A DNA stretch of 61,084 bases from an uncultured Thermoguttaceae bacterium (GCA_938042245.1 CALIRO010000008.1:1-61084); one strand, 5' to 3'; shown: positions 1-9,920, counted from the stretch's first letter. Program-made: numbers and translations. Notes: generated from the letters alone by a model not told the origin.

Positions 1-1629
1 CAATTGGTCGTCGGCTTCGGCGCCCAAGGCAATGGTGATGATGGGAATACGGGCGGAAGCGGCGGCATAAGCCTCTTCAATCACCTTCTGCTTGGCGTAG
101 GTGGGATTGCTGGGCAGGTTGGCCTGGCCGTCGGTCATCAGCACCATGACACGTCGGGCGCTGGGGCGGGCATTTTGCTGCAGTTCGAGTCGGCCCGCCT
201 TCATGCCGTCGTAAATATTGGTCATCGCATGATAATGCCCGGCTTGCCGACGGCGCACAATTTGGGCTACTGTCTGGAAATCGTGCCTCAGCGGGCTTTC
301 CCGAACAGCTGTCCCGCTGGAAGAGGTATAAATGACCAGTCCCAACCGATCCTCCGGGCTGTGCTCTTTCAAATAGGCAGCCAATACGTCCACTGCATCT
401 TTTAACGCAGTGATCGGCTGTTCTGGAGTCTTCCACAAATCAGGTGTGTGGCTCGCAAGATAGCGTCGGGCCTGGAGATAATTGACCCAAGTTAAATAGC
501 CATATTTCTTCCGGTAACCCGCTTGATAAATATAATTGTCATTCATGACATACTGGATATATTCATCCCAGGAGCCGCCCGGATAAGGATAGGCAACACT
601 GGCCAGTCCTAGCCCCTGTTTCACTCGGGTAATATCTGAGGTCCATGCCCGTTCGAAACGCTCTCCATATCCTGGCCCTTCCCCACTGCTGTTGCAGCCT
701 GATTTGACCCAGACTTTTTCGATCTGTTTAGTTCCATTGCCAAATGTACCACTAGTACCAGAAAGGCCATCATATTTGTATTTCGTCCCATCAGAATATT
801 GCACCACCACGTTGGACAAATCTTTGGTGGACTGAACATACACTTTCTTTTCGTTCTCTAAAAACTTCACTTTGATCAGGGGCATGCAAGAGCTGGTGGG
901 ACTTCTGCCTACCAGAGTTACATAATCTGGCTGGAAAGCAAGGTTTCCATAAATAGGGGCCCCTAAACTTTGGTAGATTTGCAGGAGATTACTTTCTACG
1001 GGGGCTTTGCCCAAGGTGGAAATGGAGCGCAGTTGGCTGTCGTAGCACATGGAGGCAGAAAAGTCCAACACCAGCATGATGTCTCGTGGTGCGAAGGTGG
1101 CAATGGCCTTCGCTTCGGATTGGAAGAACTGTTTGCCGAGCACTCGACCGAAGAATAGCGGCCGGTCGAAACTCCGCAAGGTAACTTCCACCGCAGAACA
1201 TTCCGTCTCGCTGGGGATAAACACTCGGGCGTTTTTGTCCCACAGGCCATATCGGATCTGAATCTGTTCGGGCTGAATTGGTTGGCCCCCAACGGTATGC
1301 AAACTAGCGAATTGATAGACGGCTTGGGCGGCAGCGGCTTTGCCTTCGACGGCAGCGCCCGCGCCGGCCAAAGCAGCGGCATCGGCGGCGGTTTGCAACT
1401 CCGTCCGAGTCAACACCACGTAGCCTAAATCCACCCCAAAGGCCACCATGCCGATCAACACCACCATCAACACGGCGGTCAAGACCAAAACGGCCCCTGC
1501 CCGGGCGAACTGCTTGTTTCGGTTCTTGGCCGATCGATCCAAAACCGGCCCCCTCCCCGCCAACCGCCCAGAATAGGCTCTTTTATTCTTTAAACCCCAA
1601 CCTTCAGTTCGCACACCCGTAGGTTTCAT
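1..1629 (-). CDS. TadG-like pilus-assembly protein with von Willebrand domain (partial)
   Basis: The gene runs off the left edge of the window: 543 codons are present and the C-terminus is missing. A start at 1629 follows GGAGA with normal spacing. A basic N-terminus leads to one membrane helix (about residues 50-70) and then the Tad/TadG pattern ending TAADAAALAGA. A von Willebrand A domain follows, with the metal site DFSAS near residue 187 and the TDGQAN strand near residue 500. Families of this type are anchored in the membrane by the N-terminal helix, expose the VWA domain outside, and belong to Flp/Tad pilus systems. No other tad gene is visible, so the partner is unknown. An alternative is a stand-alone envelope VWA protein. 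Confidence 0.85.
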   Translation of the reverse strand, partial: MKPTGVRTEGWGLKNKRAYSGRLAGRGPVLDRSAKNRNKQFARAGAVLVLTAVLMVVLIGMVAFGVDLGYVVLTRTELQTAADAAALAGAGAAVEGKAAAAQAVYQFASLHTVGGQPIQPEQIQIRYGLWDKNARVFIPSETECSAVEVTLRSFDRPLFFGRVLGKQFFQSEAKAIATFAPRDIMLVLDFSASMCYDSQLRSISTLGKAPVESNLLQIYQSLGAPIYGNLAFQPDYVTLVGRSPTSSCMPLIKVKFLENEKKVYVQSTKDLSNVVVQYSDGTKYKYDGLSGTSGTFGNGTKQIEKVWVKSGCNSSGEGPGYGERFERAWTSDITRVKQGLGLASVAYPYPGGSWDEYIQYVMNDNYIYQAGYRKKYGYLTWVNYLQARRYLASHTPDLWKTPEQPITALKDAVDVLAAYLKEHSPEDRLGLVIYTSSSGTAVRESPLRHDFQTVAQIVRRRQAGHYHAMTNIYDGMKAGRLELQQNARPSARRVMVLMTDGQANLPSNPTYAKQKVIEEAYAAASARIPIITIALGAEADDQL

Positions 1630-2329
1630 CGCTTGTCTCCTCACAGCAAAAAAGGGAACCAGAACAGGTAACCGAATATTCCCAGGAACCGAGGCAACCC
1701 TATTCCACCGGATCGGACGGGGAAAAACACTTCGAGAGCCAAAAACGCCCGACCAAAACAGGGGGCAAAAAATCTTCCTGAATGCCCTGCAGCATCTCGG
1801 CCATGCTCGCCTCTAGCTGCGCGCCTCATAGCAGGCCTTCGCACAAGAAGAGCCTCGGGAGTTTGAGAAAAATAGCTAGGCAACCAGATCGCAGTTGGCA
1901 GGGGCTTCATGATATAGTTCCTCCGGGCTGCCAGGCGCCAACCGGGTACGCAAAGAGCCCCGTCGGCCTGGACAAGCATATCCCCGTTCGCCCTCGGAGG
2001 ACCTTCGGCAGCCTGGCGAACTCCCTGGCCGAGGAGTCCCATGGCTTTGCGCCCCGACCTTGCGATCGGTTTGCCTTTTCGGGTTCTTCGGGCGTTTGGT
2101 GTTCCAGACGAGACAGACTACATCCCACCATTACAATCAGTAGGTTACAAAAGGCCCTCTGTCAAATCGACGCCCCAAGCGGTTCTGCTTCGCCCAGAAG
2201 AATGTGCAGCAACGCGGGGAAATCCTTAGCGTTGATTTTGGCCAGAACCGCCCGCGTCGGCACCGTCTAAAAAATCAAAGAAGGGAAATCACCGGATAAG
2301 GTTTGGTGGGGCAAAGGTAGCGGATCGGT
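1630..2329. other. 700-bp spacer without a convincing gene
   Basis: Both strands carry short open frames here, but none has a good ribosome binding site, a recognisable domain or planctomycete-like protein composition. It separates two minus-strand genes. I see no clear terminator or repeat. Confidence 0.5.
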
Positions 2330-3256
2330 TCAGGGGGTGCGGCGGGCAAATTGCTCTGCCTGGCCAACGATATCCACTCCCACCTCTTGGCTCCATGCCT
2401 GCAGGAGCTTTTGATAGATCGGGCCTGGGTGGCCAGCGCCTACCGGTTGGCCCTGCAAGCGGGTAACCGGCAAGACGCAAAACGGCGTGCTAGTAATCAT
2501 AATTTCATCTGCCGACGCCACCTCCTCCGGCCGAAGAGGTCGAAATCCCGTTCGGATGCCCAGCCAGTGGGCCAACTGAAACAGTACCTCCAAACTGATG
2601 CCGGGCAATATCCGTTCCCGGGGCGGGGACAAAAGTCCTTCCTCGGCCCGATAGATCACCAGATTAGCCGTGGAGGTCTCGGTAACAAAACCTTCCCGGT
2701 CTAAAAGAACCGCTCGGGCGCCAGGGTCTTTGTGGGCAGCTTCCTGGTCGGCCAGGTAGTAATGCATTCGACTCCGGCACTTTAGCCAGGGCGGCCAGCA
2801 GGCATGATCCACCTGCCGAACGGTACTCACCCAGAGGGCTTGCCCCTGCCGGTACTTGTCGGCCCAAAGCCAAAAGGCCAACGGATAGGTGTGCAGGCAA
2901 ACCGTGGGCTGAACGTCCATCGGCTGGCCGCTGTAGCCCAAGTACGGCCCAGGGGTAACCAAAATCCCCAGTCCCAGATCATCTCCCGGCTCTAGGAGCC
3001 GATGGTTATGCCCCGCCAACTCCCAGGCCACATCGGCCAACTGGCGCCTGCCCAGGCCCGGATCAATCCCGACCACTTCCAACGAGCGCCAAAGCCGATC
3101 CAGATGCGATTCCAACCGAAACAACCGGCCACCAAAGGTGCGCAACTGCTCCGAGACCGTAGCACCCAGGACAAAACCAGCGTCGATGACCGAAATGGCC
3201 AAATGCTCAGCAGGCAAAAACTGTCCATTTAGATACGCTAATGCTCCTTCGGTCAT
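2330..3256 (-). CDS. Class IV PLP aminotransferase (BCAT / aminodeoxychorismate lyase type)
   Basis: This 308-residue protein has fold type IV PLP signatures: an N-terminal LNGQFLP strand, a central LKCRSRMHYY segment whose lysine should form the Schiff base, and GFVTETSTANLV before a glycine/proline turn (ERILPGIS). Substrate choice within the class, branched-chain amino acids, D-amino acids or aminodeoxychorismate (PabC), cannot be settled by eye. A pabB gene lies at 29.6 kb but not in the same operon. The frame is open 49 codons further upstream, into the end of the hydrolase gene. I chose ATG 3256 because GGGAGG lies about 9 bases before it and the family fold begins right there. Confidence 0.85.
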   Translation of the reverse strand: MTEGALAYLNGQFLPAEHLAISVIDAGFVLGATVSEQLRTFGGRLFRLESHLDRLWRSLEVVGIDPGLGRRQLADVAWELAGHNHRLLEPGDDLGLGILVTPGPYLGYSGQPMDVQPTVCLHTYPLAFWLWADKYRQGQALWVSTVRQVDHACWPPWLKCRSRMHYYLADQEAAHKDPGARAVLLDREGFVTETSTANLVIYRAEEGLLSPPRERILPGISLEVLFQLAHWLGIRTGFRPLRPEEVASADEIMITSTPFCVLPVTRLQGQPVGAGHPGPIYQKLLQAWSQEVGVDIVGQAEQFARRTP

Positions 3257-3365
3257 CGCAGAACAGCCTCCCGGGGGATGCCCTCGGCATTGCTGATGGA
3301 TAGGGACAGATCGGAAGGGGCCCGACCGGAATCGACTTTTAGCGATGGCAGCCCACGCATTATTC

Positions 3366-4754
3366 CTACGGTTGGCCGTCTGAACTGTCAAGACCAAAAA
3401 CATACTCCAGAAGCCGGGCTTGAACGTCAGGGCTCTCCAGATACACGCGCCAGGTATGCTGTTTGCCTACCGAACTGGTTACCGAGAGCCATTCGATTTT
3501 GCCTGTAAGATCGTTTTTGGCTAGTGGATAGGCCGGACAATTTGCCGCCGGCAGCCCCGCCCAGCCCAACGCAGGGCTATCGCAGGGTTCCAATCGGTGA
3601 TACCATCGAAGAGCCGGATCCGCCCAGTTGACAGTAACCAGCATCTTTTCCAGAGGTAGGAGGGCCTGTTGGTGTCGGCCGCCCGGCAAGAGCCAATCGT
3701 TGCCGATAGCCGCCGCCAGCAAAACCGCCCGAAACGGGCCCGGCAAGTGGGAACCGTTGCCAGCTCTCGAGCAGCCCCCTAGAGATTGCTCCGGCGCAGT
3801 AGCCGCATTTGTCCCGGCAGGCCACCGGAGGCCTGTAGACCGGCTCTCTGAGGAATAGGTCCCGGAAGTGATGGAAGCGTCCGGCCGTAAAGATCGGCCC
3901 ATCAGCCGACCGCCGCCTACCAGATGCAACGCCCCGGTAATCACCCGGGCGCCGAAACTATATCCGACCAAAAGGATCGGCTTGCTAGGAGGCATTGGCT
4001 CCAAATGCCGCGCCAATAAATACGCCTCCACATCGCTTCGGCCCGCTTTAAACCGAAGGTCGGAAAGCAGCCGAGATGCAGTCCGTTCCGCGGGCCAACA
4101 CCAAACAACCAGCCGAAACCGCCGGTTGCCCCCCGCTGCCTCCCAAAGGGGTCGACCGATCGTCCAGGCCTGTTGAATAGCCGTACCCACATCTGTCCAG
4201 TTGCCGTGGATATATATCACCGTAGGCACCGGCCTCGCCATTTCGGAAAAGAAGCTCTCTTGGTCCACGGCTTCCCAAGCTGCTGAATCCCCCAGGCGCC
4301 AATATCGGATAGTCGAAACAGCTTCGCTGAGATCGGTCTGCCAAACCGCTTCATGCGTATCAATCAGCCAAACGTCCCTTTTCGGATTCCTCTGACCAAG
4401 CAAAAGAGGCAGGACGTCCAACCCGGCTTGAGAAACAGCATCGGGAGCGGGTTTTGGGGAAAGCAGGTGTTCGCTTATTTGGTCAAAAGAGATCGGCCAG
4501 ATGGGGTGCAGCCCGACGGCGTCCGGTTTTTGTCCGGTAGCAGCCGGCCGCTTTTGACCAGCAGCCCGATTGGCACAACAGCCGCCCGTATCTCCCGAAA
4601 ATCCGTTATCTTCAGCAGATCCCGATGTTTCCGAACTCCCAGCTCTTTGGCCATTTAGCCCCGGCTGCCCAAAACAAGCCCCAGAAAAAAGCTCCGGCCA
4701 TAAAATCCCCACGACCCCTACTGCCAGCCAAACCGACCAAACGCCTCTTCTCAT
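3366..4754 (-). CDS. Exported alpha/beta hydrolase
   Basis: A hydrophobic N-terminal segment rich in Val, Leu and Trp (signal peptide or anchor) is followed by a low-complexity linker. The hydrolase core then shows an IHGNWTD oxyanion-hole strand and the nucleophile elbow GYSFG. The acid and histidine of the triad are not assigned with certainty. The substrate is unknown; similar planctomycete proteins are simply called alpha/beta hydrolases. In-frame ATGs also exist at 4781 and 4859. I prefer 4754 because an AGGGGGG stretch sits about 11 bases upstream and the signal segment starts at once. The class IV aminotransferase follows on the same strand after 109 bp, so the two may be cotranscribed. 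Confidence 0.75.
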   Translation of the reverse strand: MRRGVWSVWLAVGVVGILWPELFSGACFGQPGLNGQRAGSSETSGSAEDNGFSGDTGGCCANRAAGQKRPAATGQKPDAVGLHPIWPISFDQISEHLLSPKPAPDAVSQAGLDVLPLLLGQRNPKRDVWLIDTHEAVWQTDLSEAVSTIRYWRLGDSAAWEAVDQESFFSEMARPVPTVIYIHGNWTDVGTAIQQAWTIGRPLWEAAGGNRRFRLVVWCWPAERTASRLLSDLRFKAGRSDVEAYLLARHLEPMPPSKPILLVGYSFGARVITGALHLVGGGRLMGRSLRPDASITSGTYSSESRSTGLRWPAGTNAATAPEQSLGGCSRAGNGSHLPGPFRAVLLAAAIGNDWLLPGGRHQQALLPLEKMLVTVNWADPALRWYHRLEPCDSPALGWAGLPAANCPAYPLAKNDLTGKIEWLSVTSSVGKQHTWRVYLESPDVQARLLEYVFGLDSSDGQP

Positions 4755-5065
4755 AGCAGACCAGGCCCCCCTTCGCTGCATGGACGCATCCGTTTTAGAC
4801 GTGGTAGGCTCCCAGAAAGCCAAGCTCGAGGGTGCCCCAAAGAAGGCCTGGCATCCCAAAAAGCCAACCTATGGATTTTCCTTCCTAGGAAAACTTCTTT
4901 TCCCTATGGAATTGTAGCCTTTGTTCCACCTTGGCGCCTTGGGCGAGATAGAAAAAGTGGCAAAAAATCATCTGTTGCATTTGCATTTGCGATTTTATGG
5001 TGTAGAGTTGCTTGACGACAACCTCTCGACCTAACAGAGTTCCTATTGGAAGGGAGAAACGGAAC

Positions 5066-5320
5066 ATGAGAAAACTACTGGCACTCCTGCTTGTAGCGAT
5101 GTTAACGATTCCTGCCCTTGGCTGCCGGCAAGGCCGACTGTTCCGCGGCGTTTGGTGGCGGCAGGAAGTGGAGCCGGTGATTGTCGATCCCTGTGCGCCA
5201 ATGATCACTACAACTCCGGCCCCAGCCACTTGTTCTCCCTGTGCCCCAGCGCCGACCACCGTAGTACCCTCTACCACGGTCGTGCCTGGTCCAGGGGCTT
5301 ACACAACCCCCACTCCTTAA
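5066..5320 (+). CDS. Small Thr/Pro-rich exported lipoprotein
   Basis: This 84-residue protein starts with MRKLLALLLVAMLTIP and a probable lipobox ALGC; the Ala at -3 makes the box weak. A short basic segment and a Thr/Pro/Cys-rich low-complexity tail follow (repeated TTVVP and CAPA units). ATG 5066 has AAGGGAG at good spacing, so I prefer it over the longer open frame from 5012. Small lipoproteins of this build are frequent in planctomycetes and have no known function. It is transcribed divergently from the alpha/beta hydrolase. Confidence 0.7.
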   Translation: MRKLLALLLVAMLTIPALGCRQGRLFRGVWWRQEVEPVIVDPCAPMITTTPAPATCSPCAPAPTTVVPSTTVVPGPGAYTTPTP

Positions 5321-5648
5321 ATATCCTCCAACCATGATCACCAAAGGACTAGGCCGATCCGTTTGCGGCGGCGCCAGGCAGCCTATGTTTACACTGCCGT
5401 CCATTCCCCGCTGTTTATGAGATGCTCAGCCTCCCACCGTTTGTCAGCCGCCAGACATCCTCTGCGAGACGGTGGTTGTCCGAAGGTGCCCGCTGAGCCT
5501 GCAACAGCGTCTGGGAGCCGGTGTTTGTTCCACGCTAAGATACCCCCCTCTAAAAAACCTATTTAGGTTCCTCCGGGCAAAATCCGAGCAGGCTCAGCTC
5601 ACTGCTCGGACGACCAGGCCGATTCTCTCCGCCGGATCCCCAGCCTGA
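5321..5648. other. 328-bp spacer between converging genes
   Basis: It lies between the ends of the small lipoprotein gene and the oppF-like gene. No coding frame, repeat or poly-T hairpin stands out. Confidence 0.4.
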
Positions 5649-6716
5649 TTACCTCGGTGGGCCAGCAACGGCATGGCATCGAACAAAATGACCATTGATC
5701 TCGATCAGTTCCGGTGTCACCCGCTTGCAAATATCCTCTCGTTGCCGACATAGCTGCGGCGCCATCGGGCAGCGGGGATGAAATCGACAGCCCGACGGCG
5801 GACGAATCGGACTGGGCACATCCCCGCTCAGCACGATCCGGCTTCGCTGTTTGCTCGGCGTCATCGTCGGAATGGCCGACAGCAACGCCTGGGTATAGGG
5901 ATGCAGCGGGTTTTGGTAAAGCTCTTGCGAGTTGGCCATCTCGACAATCTGCCCCAAATACATCACTGCCACCCGGTCCGAAAGATACTGTACCACCCCC
6001 AGATCGTGCGAAATCAGTAGATACGTCAGCCGAAACCGCTCCCGAAGCTCCACCAGCAGGTTGATAATCTGCGATTGGATCGAGACATCCAGAGCGGAAA
6101 TCGGCTCGTCAAGCACCAGGAACTTTGGTTGCAGGACCAAGGCGCGGGCCAGGCCGATCCGCTGCCGCTGGCCACCGGAAAACTCATGCGGATACCGGTT
6201 CATGGCCGAGGCGTCCAGACCCACCGCCTCCAGAATCTGCCGTACCCGGTCTCGACGCTCCTGTTTCTCCCCCTGCCGATGGATCAGCAAACCCTCTTCC
6301 ACAATCGCCTGCACCGTCATCCGGGGATTCAGCGAGCTGAATGGGTCCTGGAAGATGATCTGCATATGGCGGCGAAGCATACGGAGCGTTTCCCCCCGGG
6401 CCTGGGTGACATCTTGGCCGTCGAAATAGATTCGGCCTGCAGTCGGTTCAAGCAGCCGAACTAGCGTTCGGCCCAGCGTCGTTTTCCCGCAGCCGGATTC
6501 CCCGACGAGGCCCAGGGTCTGGCCGGGCCAAATGGCAAAACTGACATCCTCCACCGCATGAACATAACCAACCGTCCGAGAAAACAAGCCTCGGCGCACC
6601 GGGAACAATTTCGTCAGCCCCTCCACCTGGACTAACGGGGCCTGGCCCTCTGTTCCGCCCTCTGATCCGGAGTTTGCCCGTTGGGTTGTCTCCGCCCTGG
6701 ATAACATAGCGCTCAT
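5649..6716 (-). CDS. oppF: Oligopeptide/dipeptide ABC transporter ATPase, OppF/DppF type
   Basis: The 355-residue protein is a complete ABC ATPase: Walker [11 protein letters not shown]-loop [10 protein letters not shown], signature FSGGQRQR, Walker B LVLDEP and the switch histidine in ISHD. The C-terminal oligopeptide-transporter extension ([10 protein letters not shown], then a Cys-containing GCRFHPRCP stretch) marks the OppF/DppF subfamily. It would energise uptake of peptides or other solutes together with OppD, two permeases and a binding protein. None of these is adjacent: the 770 bp upstream is non-coding and the downstream gene is unrelated. ATG 6716 has AGGA about 7 bases upstream. 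A second in-frame ATG at 6707 is possible. Confidence 0.93.
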   Translation of the reverse strand: MSAMLSRAETTQRANSGSEGGTEGQAPLVQVEGLTKLFPVRRGLFSRTVGYVHAVEDVSFAIWPGQTLGLVGESGCGKTTLGRTLVRLLEPTAGRIYFDGQDVTQARGETLRMLRRHMQIIFQDPFSSLNPRMTVQAIVEEGLLIHRQGEKQERRDRVRQILEAVGLDASAMNRYPHEFSGGQRQRIGLARALVLQPKFLVLDEPISALDVSIQSQIINLLVELRERFRLTYLLISHDLGVVQYLSDRVAVMYLGQIVEMANSQELYQNPLHPYTQALLSAIPTMTPSKQRSRIVLSGDVPSPIRPPSGCRFHPRCPMAPQLCRQREDICKRVTPELIEINGHFVRCHAVAGPPR

Positions 6717-7486
6717 AACGGTTCCTGTTGTTCAGCAGTCCTATCGTTCTTTCTCTTTTCAATATAATACCCTAGTTCATGGAACAGAGGGAGCTTCTCC
6801 TTCCTGGCCAGGGAATCCGGCAAACTCGCCTCTGCCCAGCGTGGGAGAGGTCGGCTGAGCCGAAGGCGAAGCCGGGGGAAGGGGAATTCGTGCCATTCTC
6901 CCATCTCCATTCCCGCGCAAGCAGCAGTCCAGCCCCCCTTCAGCCTAACCCTCTCCCACGGTGGGGAAGAGGGGATATGATGGGAGTCCATCCCACACGA
7001 AGGGGGATATTGTTGGAATCTTTCCACTCCGGAGAGAGGATGTTGTTGGGGTGCATCCCCCAGGGAGTAGGGGTAGTGAAGTCTATGTCCCCCGATAGAG
7101 GGGATTCCCTCGGTGCGGTTCCCGGAGGTGCTTGCACCCGGGTACTGAGATACCGTGCCTGATCACCTGAGCTACCTATGGCCGGTTACCTGGAGCTAAA
7201 AAACACCCTTTCCTCACACGGTTTTATAGAGGCCCTCACCTCTCAGCCCCTCTCCGTCCTGGGAAGCTTGTCTGGAGATTGCTTTTCCCACACGCTGAGA
7301 GGCTTCTTGGGCTGACCTACCAAAAAGGAGGGTATCGGAATCCGAACAGGGCGAAAGGAGGAACTATCGTTCCTTCCTACTTGATCAAGCCGGGTGGCGG
7401 TGGCATGATCATGGAGAAACAGGCTGGGGAACCTCTGAGAGTTTATTCCCAGACTACCTCGTTGCTCGTTTTCAGGAGAAAAAGCC
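6717..7486. repeat. 770-bp spacer with dispersed CTCTCCC/GGGAGAGG repeat copies
   Basis: No gene is recognisable. From about 6838 to 6892 it carries GTGGGAGAGGTCGGCTGAGC continuing into CGAAGGCGAAGCCGGGG, closely matching a block at about 9757-9800. A second part, CCTCTCCCACGGTGGG, lies near 6950. Around 6985-7070 two imperfect copies of a GGATATTGTTGG / GGATGTTGTTGG motif with neighbouring CATCCC blocks are also seen. Confidence 0.55.
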
Positions 7487-9646
7487 ATGAAACCGATTCC
7501 CAAACTTCCCCAGAGATTTGGAAGGCTTTGGCAGGAAGGCATCAAAGTCCCCCAATGGATCGGTTTTCTTTTGGGGGCCATCTTTCTTGCTGGAAGCCCA
7601 GGGAATGTGCTCCCCGGGGTGGATTTAGAAGACTCCGGAGGCTTTTTGACCCAGGCGAGTGGGGCGGAAGCCCCTCCACCGCTCCTATCCGCCTCCGATT
7701 CACCCAATAGGGCCAGCTCCGATCGGCCTAATAGGAGCTGTTCAGATTCTTCGGCAAGGGTGGAGAAAGAGCGGCCCAATATTTTGTGGATTACCTGTGA
7801 GGATATGGGGCCGCATCTTGGCTGCTACGGAGACCGATATGCTCAGACACCGAACCTGGACCGGCTGGCTGCCCGAGGACTTCGCTACCGCGTCTGCTGG
7901 TCCAATGCGCCGGTCTGCGCTCCGGCCCGGACAGCCATTATTACCGGCGTTTATCCTACCAGTTTAGGCGCAGAACATATGCGGAGCGAGGTCCGGATGC
8001 CTGACTGGATGAAAATGTATCCGCAGTTTCTCCGGGCCGAGGGCTACTACTGCACCAATAACAGCAAAGAAGACTACAATCTCACCAAGCCGGACGGCGT
8101 CTGGGATGAATCGTCGCCGAAGGCCCATTGGAAGAATCGTCGGCCCGGCCAGCCGTTCTTCGCCATCTTCAATCTGACCATCACCCATGAAAGCCAAATC
8201 CGAAACCGGCCCCACACCTTGCAGCACGACCCGGCCAAAGCGCCCCTGCCGCCCTATCATCCCGACACTCCGAAAGTTCGCCATGACTGGGCCCAGTACT
8301 ACGATCGGATCAGCCAGATGGACGCCCAAGCAGGCCGGATTCTCCAAGAACTTCAGGAAGCCGGTTTAGCCGACCAGACCATCGTCTTTTTCTACAGCGA
8401 CCACGGTTCCGGCATGCCCCGGCACAAACGCTGGCTTTATGACGACGGATTGCATGTGCCGCTGATCGTCTATTTTCCGGAGAAGTTTCGGCATTTAGCG
8501 CCGAAGGATTATCAGGCGGGTGGCGTGTCGGATCGGCTAGTAAGTTTCGTAGATCTGGCCCCAACCCTTTTGAGCTTGGTGGGCCAGAAGCCGCCCGATT
8601 GGATGCAAGGACAGGCGTTTATGGGACCCTTTGCCGGGCCGGAACGAAAGTATCTGTTCGGCTTCCGGGGTCGGATGGATGAACGATACGATATGTCCCG
8701 GGCTGTCCGGAATCAGCGCTATCTGTATATCCGAAACTACATGCCGCATCGCTTGCAAGGCGAATACCTCGGCTACATGTTCCAGACGCCCACTACGCTG
8801 GTTTGGCGGAAGCTATTTGACGAAGGTAAACTTCGGCCAGAGCAGGCCGCCTTCTGGCAACCCAAACCCCCTGAAGAACTCTATGACCTGCAGACAGATC
8901 CCCACTGCATTCGGAATCTGGCGGAGGATCCGAATCACAGGGGGGTTTTGCAAGAGCTTCGGGAGGCCCTTCGGCAACATCTGTTAGAGGTTCGGGACCT
9001 GGGTTTTTTGAGCGAAGCGGAAATGCATCGCCGGGCGGGCAACCGCAGCCTTTACGAGTTCGGCCATGATCCAGCAGCCTATCCCTTGGAGCGGATTTTG
9101 GCAATGGCGGAGCTGGCTGCGCAGCGGACCAACGATGTAGCTCAACAGACCAATCAATCTACCCAGCGGACCGATGAAGCAGCCGCCCAGCTTCAATCTG
9201 GCCTGAAAGACCCGGATAGCGGAGTGCGTTACTGGGCGGCCATGGGACTATTGATCCGGGGGCAACAGGCGGTTCGGACAGCCAGAACCGATCTGCTCCG
9301 GGCATTGGCGGATGAATCGCCCAGTGTACGGGTAGTAGCGGCCTGGGCCTTGGGGCTTCATGCAGAGGCGGACGATCTGCCCAAGGTGCTTCAAACCCTC
9401 CAAGACCATGCCTCGCCGGAAGCCAATGGAGCGTATCTGGCCACTTTTACACTGAACGTGATCGACGCCCTGGGCCGAAAAGCCGAGCCGATTTACCCCG
9501 CCCTCCGCCAGCTTCCTTTAAAAGACCCCAAGGCCCCAGCTCGAGCCAACGAGTATGTGGAGCGCCTTTTGCCAGTAATCTTAGGCCCCGATTGGCAACC
9601 GCCCAAGCCCAAGCCAAAAGCAAAACCGAAAACCCAAACCCCGTAA
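7487..9646 (+). CDS. Exported sulfatase with C-terminal HEAT-like repeats
   Basis: The 719-residue protein belongs to the type I sulfatase family. The N-terminal metal-site strand (NILWITCEDMGPHLGCYGD) is followed by CAPARTAIITG, whose Cys144 in the C-x-P-x-R context should be converted to formylglycine by a separate enzyme not seen here. FFYSDHGSGM holds later active-site residues. The first about 35 residues contain a hydrophobic stretch consistent with export. After the sulfatase core (to about residue 510) comes a helical part with two HEAT-like repeats (LKDPDSGVRYWAAMGL and LADESPSVRVVAAWALG), then a Lys/Pro-rich tail. The likely role is desulfation of sulfated polysaccharides; the substrate is unknown. 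AGGAG precedes the ATG. Confidence 0.92.
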   Translation: MKPIPKLPQRFGRLWQEGIKVPQWIGFLLGAIFLAGSPGNVLPGVDLEDSGGFLTQASGAEAPPPLLSASDSPNRASSDRPNRSCSDSSARVEKERPNILWITCEDMGPHLGCYGDRYAQTPNLDRLAARGLRYRVCWSNAPVCAPARTAIITGVYPTSLGAEHMRSEVRMPDWMKMYPQFLRAEGYYCTNNSKEDYNLTKPDGVWDESSPKAHWKNRRPGQPFFAIFNLTITHESQIRNRPHTLQHDPAKAPLPPYHPDTPKVRHDWAQYYDRISQMDAQAGRILQELQEAGLADQTIVFFYSDHGSGMPRHKRWLYDDGLHVPLIVYFPEKFRHLAPKDYQAGGVSDRLVSFVDLAPTLLSLVGQKPPDWMQGQAFMGPFAGPERKYLFGFRGRMDERYDMSRAVRNQRYLYIRNYMPHRLQGEYLGYMFQTPTTLVWRKLFDEGKLRPEQAAFWQPKPPEELYDLQTDPHCIRNLAEDPNHRGVLQELREALRQHLLEVRDLGFLSEAEMHRRAGNRSLYEFGHDPAAYPLERILAMAELAAQRTNDVAQQTNQSTQRTDEAAAQLQSGLKDPDSGVRYWAAMGLLIRGQQAVRTARTDLLRALADESPSVRVVAAWALGLHAEADDLPKVLQTLQDHASPEANGAYLATFTLNVIDALGRKAEPIYPALRQLPLKDPKAPARANEYVERLLPVILGPDWQPPKPKPKAKPKTQTP

Positions 9647-9653
9647 CACTCCA

Positions 9654-9920
9654 TTGTCGATCGCCTCTCCCGCCAGGGGAGAGGCCGGCCAAGCGTCAGC
9701 TTGGTCGGGTGAGGGAGCCTCACCGCCTCTCCCCACCGCAAAAAATCGCCTCTCCCCGGTGCGGGAGAGGCCGGCGGAGCCGGAGGCGACGCCGGGTGCG
9801 GGGGCGCCTGGAGCGCGGGCGTGCCGCCCGCATCCCCCGGGGAGCCACGGGCGGCGACGCCCGTGCTATCTTGTCATTCCCGCCCTTTGTGTCATTCCCG
9901 CTTTCGCTGGAATGACAGAG
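9654..9920. repeat. Cluster of dispersed hairpin repeats
   Basis: Three repeat types follow each other in this spacer. First come two CTCTCCC...GGGAGAGGCCGGC units (9660-9715 and 9748-9800), partly shared with 6.84 kb and 53.7 kb. Then two GC-rich hairpins, GCGGGCGTGCCGCCCGC at 9815-9831 and ACGGGC-GGCGAC-GCCCGT at 9847-9864. Last is a GTCATTCCCGC motif occurring twice near 9873-9900 and pairing with GGAATGAC at about 9909-9916. An open frame passes through this part, but the downstream gene clearly starts later. Confidence 0.7.

Noticed and set aside
7110..7200. tRNA-like or tmRNA-like folding region
   Set aside because: No GTTCGA-type T-loop with matching acceptor stem could be built.
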